Below, in pieces: positions 63,158 to 64,000 of a DNA stretch of 64,000 nucleotides (positions within the stretch are counted from its first letter, which is position 1; each line of letters begins with the position of its first letter). The position numbers and the translations under genes are program-made. This DNA comes from Methanothrix soehngenii GP6 (GTDB lineage: Archaea > Halobacteriota > Methanosarcinia > Methanotrichales > Methanotrichaceae), in NCBI RefSeq assembly GCF_000204415.1, contig NC_015416.1, positions 124,001 through 188,000 on the forward strand, read 5' to 3'. The notes beneath the pieces were generated by a model. It saw only the letters and a program-made list of their open reading frames with translations, made no database searches and was not told the DNA's origin.

Positions 63158-64000
63158 ATGACATTGATGCGGGCTGTATTCATGCGGCAAGAAGTTGAAG
63201 ACCAGAGTGAATTGGAGCAGAAAGGGCTTCTTGATGATTGCCCTGGCAGGAGATATGATCTGATCGTCATAGGCGCAGGTCCCGCAGGCCTATTTTGCGC
63301 CATAAACTGCCGGCAGAACGCCAGAAATGATGATCATCGAAGAGATAACAGGCGTATCCTCATCCTTGAAAAGAAAGGATCCCCCGGAAGGAAGCTTCTC
63401 CTATCCGGCTCCGGCCAATGCAACATAACCCATGAGGGAGAAATCCGCAACTTCCTCAATCACTACGGAGAGCATGGCCGATTTCTTCGGCCGGCCATCA
63501 TGGGCTTCACAAACCAGGATCTCATCTATTACTTTAAGGCAAAAGGGCTCGAAATGGCAAGCGAGCCCAGTGGCAAGATATTTCCCCAGACCCGCAGGTC
63601 AAAGGATGTGCTCGACATCCTGATCGAGGACTGCAAGAAGGCTGATATTGAAATCCAATGCCGGAAGGATGTCAGGACTGTCAACAGAATAGAGGACGGA
63701 TTCGCTCTCTTGGGTGACGGCTTTAGTTATCGATCCTCCATTCTGGTCATTGCCACCGGCGGATGCTCCTATCCTGCCACAGGTTCCTCTGGAGACGGCT
63801 ATAGATTCGCTCGCTCCCTCGGCCACAGGGTGACAGAGATCGGGCCAGCTCTGACCCCAGTTATCATAAAAGACTATCCATTTCATGATCTAGCAGGTAT
63901 ATCCTTTGAGAATATAAAAATTTCTTTAAATAATCTCAAGAAGACCAGGGAGGGGCAGGGCGACATTCTGCTCACTCACGAAGGGCTTTCCGGTCCTGCT
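63158..64000 (+). CDS. BaiN/HI0933-like flavoprotein (runs off window)
   Basis: FAD-dependent oxidoreductase of the HI0933/YhiN group, read in frame 2 to the window edge (281 codons seen, normally about 400). FAD motif YDLIVIGAGPAGLFCAINC near residue 30 of this frame, KGSPGRKLLLSGSGQCNITH, HGRFLRPAIMGF, FPQTRRSKDVLDIL, and VIATGGCSYPATGSSGDGYRFARSLGH. ATG at 63158, 63167 or 63182 could be the start; the first conserved residues begin about 25 codons later. Biological substrate is unknown; relatives reduce or transhydrogenate C=C bonds in bile acids or act on unknown substrates. Confidence 0.85.
   Translation, partial: MTLMRAVFMRQEVEDQSELEQKGLLDDCPGRRYDLIVIGAGPAGLFCAINCRQNARNDDHRRDNRRILILEKKGSPGRKLLLSGSGQCNITHEGEIRNFLNHYGEHGRFLRPAIMGFTNQDLIYYFKAKGLEMASEPSGKIFPQTRRSKDVLDILIEDCKKADIEIQCRKDVRTVNRIEDGFALLGDGFSYRSSILVIATGGCSYPATGSSGDGYRFARSLGHRVTEIGPALTPVIIKDYPFHDLAGISFENIKISLNNLKKTREGQGDILLTHEGLSGPA

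Noticed and set aside
1-64000. CRISPR array
   Set aside because: I saw no regularly spaced repeat-spacer pattern and no cas gene; all repeats found are coding, IS-related or single direct pairs.

Overview
The window is archaeal and almost certainly from a methanogen of the Methanosarcinales. The best fit is a Methanothrix (Methanosaeta)-like lineage, but this is inferred from gene content and not from a database match. The evidence is a group II chaperonin, the PAN proteasome ATPase, archaeal GluRS, EF-1beta, D-aminoacyl-tRNA deacylase, an archaeal ether-lipid prenyltransferase, and genes for three methanogenic cofactors: methanopterin (beta-RFAP synthase-like), methanofuran (MfnE-like kinase) and coenzyme M (cysteate synthase). 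TATA boxes, short leaders, GTG/TTG starts and ATGA overlaps also fit.

The left half (1-35.6 kb) is mostly core genome. It opens with a nitrogen-assimilation operon: truncated glnA, a glutamate synthase split into amidotransferase, synthase and GXGXG subunits, and two Fe-S proteins. Next is a minus-strand block with the methanopterin-type enzyme, several small proteins, tRNA-Ala(CGC), EF-1beta, a zinc-ribbon microprotein and MfnE. Then come a Nudix hydrolase, GluRS, a broken CHAT gene, an acylphosphatase/coiled-coil protein with 75-bp repeats, the UbiA lipid enzyme, two winged-helix regulators, dtdA (without an ordinary start codon), thermosome, PAN, enolase, a CDF transporter and a UspA protein. 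A decayed TnpB follows, then catalase with rubrerythrin, a TPR protein, a GlmS-like amidotransferase domain without its catalytic Cys, DUF1699, a methionine synthase-like enzyme, threonine synthase, a CBS/UspA pair, an amidohydrolase and an archaeal riboflavin-pathway reductase.

The stretch from 35.6 to 56.7 kb is accessory DNA. A restriction-enzyme remnant precedes a tight three-gene cluster (DUF6361, phospholipase D-like, SNF2-like helicase) that looks like an uncharacterised defence module. After it, a TnpB element has inserted into the PIN toxin gene of a DUF104/PIN toxin-antitoxin pair, and the whole segment lies between 100-bp direct repeats. Then comes an unusual two-gene unit: a protein carrying a 128-residue Hint/mini-intein domain, overlapping a 1231-residue LamG/transmembrane/possible cysteine-protease-fold protein. 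The second gene is interrupted by two different insertion sequences, and removing both with one copy of each target duplication restores one frame of 1232 codons. Fragments of GDPD, wHTH and other genes follow, then an intact TrkH.

The right end (56.7-64 kb) holds secreted proteins, a regulator with a palindrome at its start, and a four-gene operon: cysteate synthase, ABC-type ATPase, HypB/CobW-like GTPase and Fe-S protein. This operon is a candidate for the poorly understood late part of coenzyme M synthesis. A degenerate second copy of the GTPase/Fe-S junction lies 2 kb downstream, and a BaiN/HI0933-type flavoprotein runs off the window.
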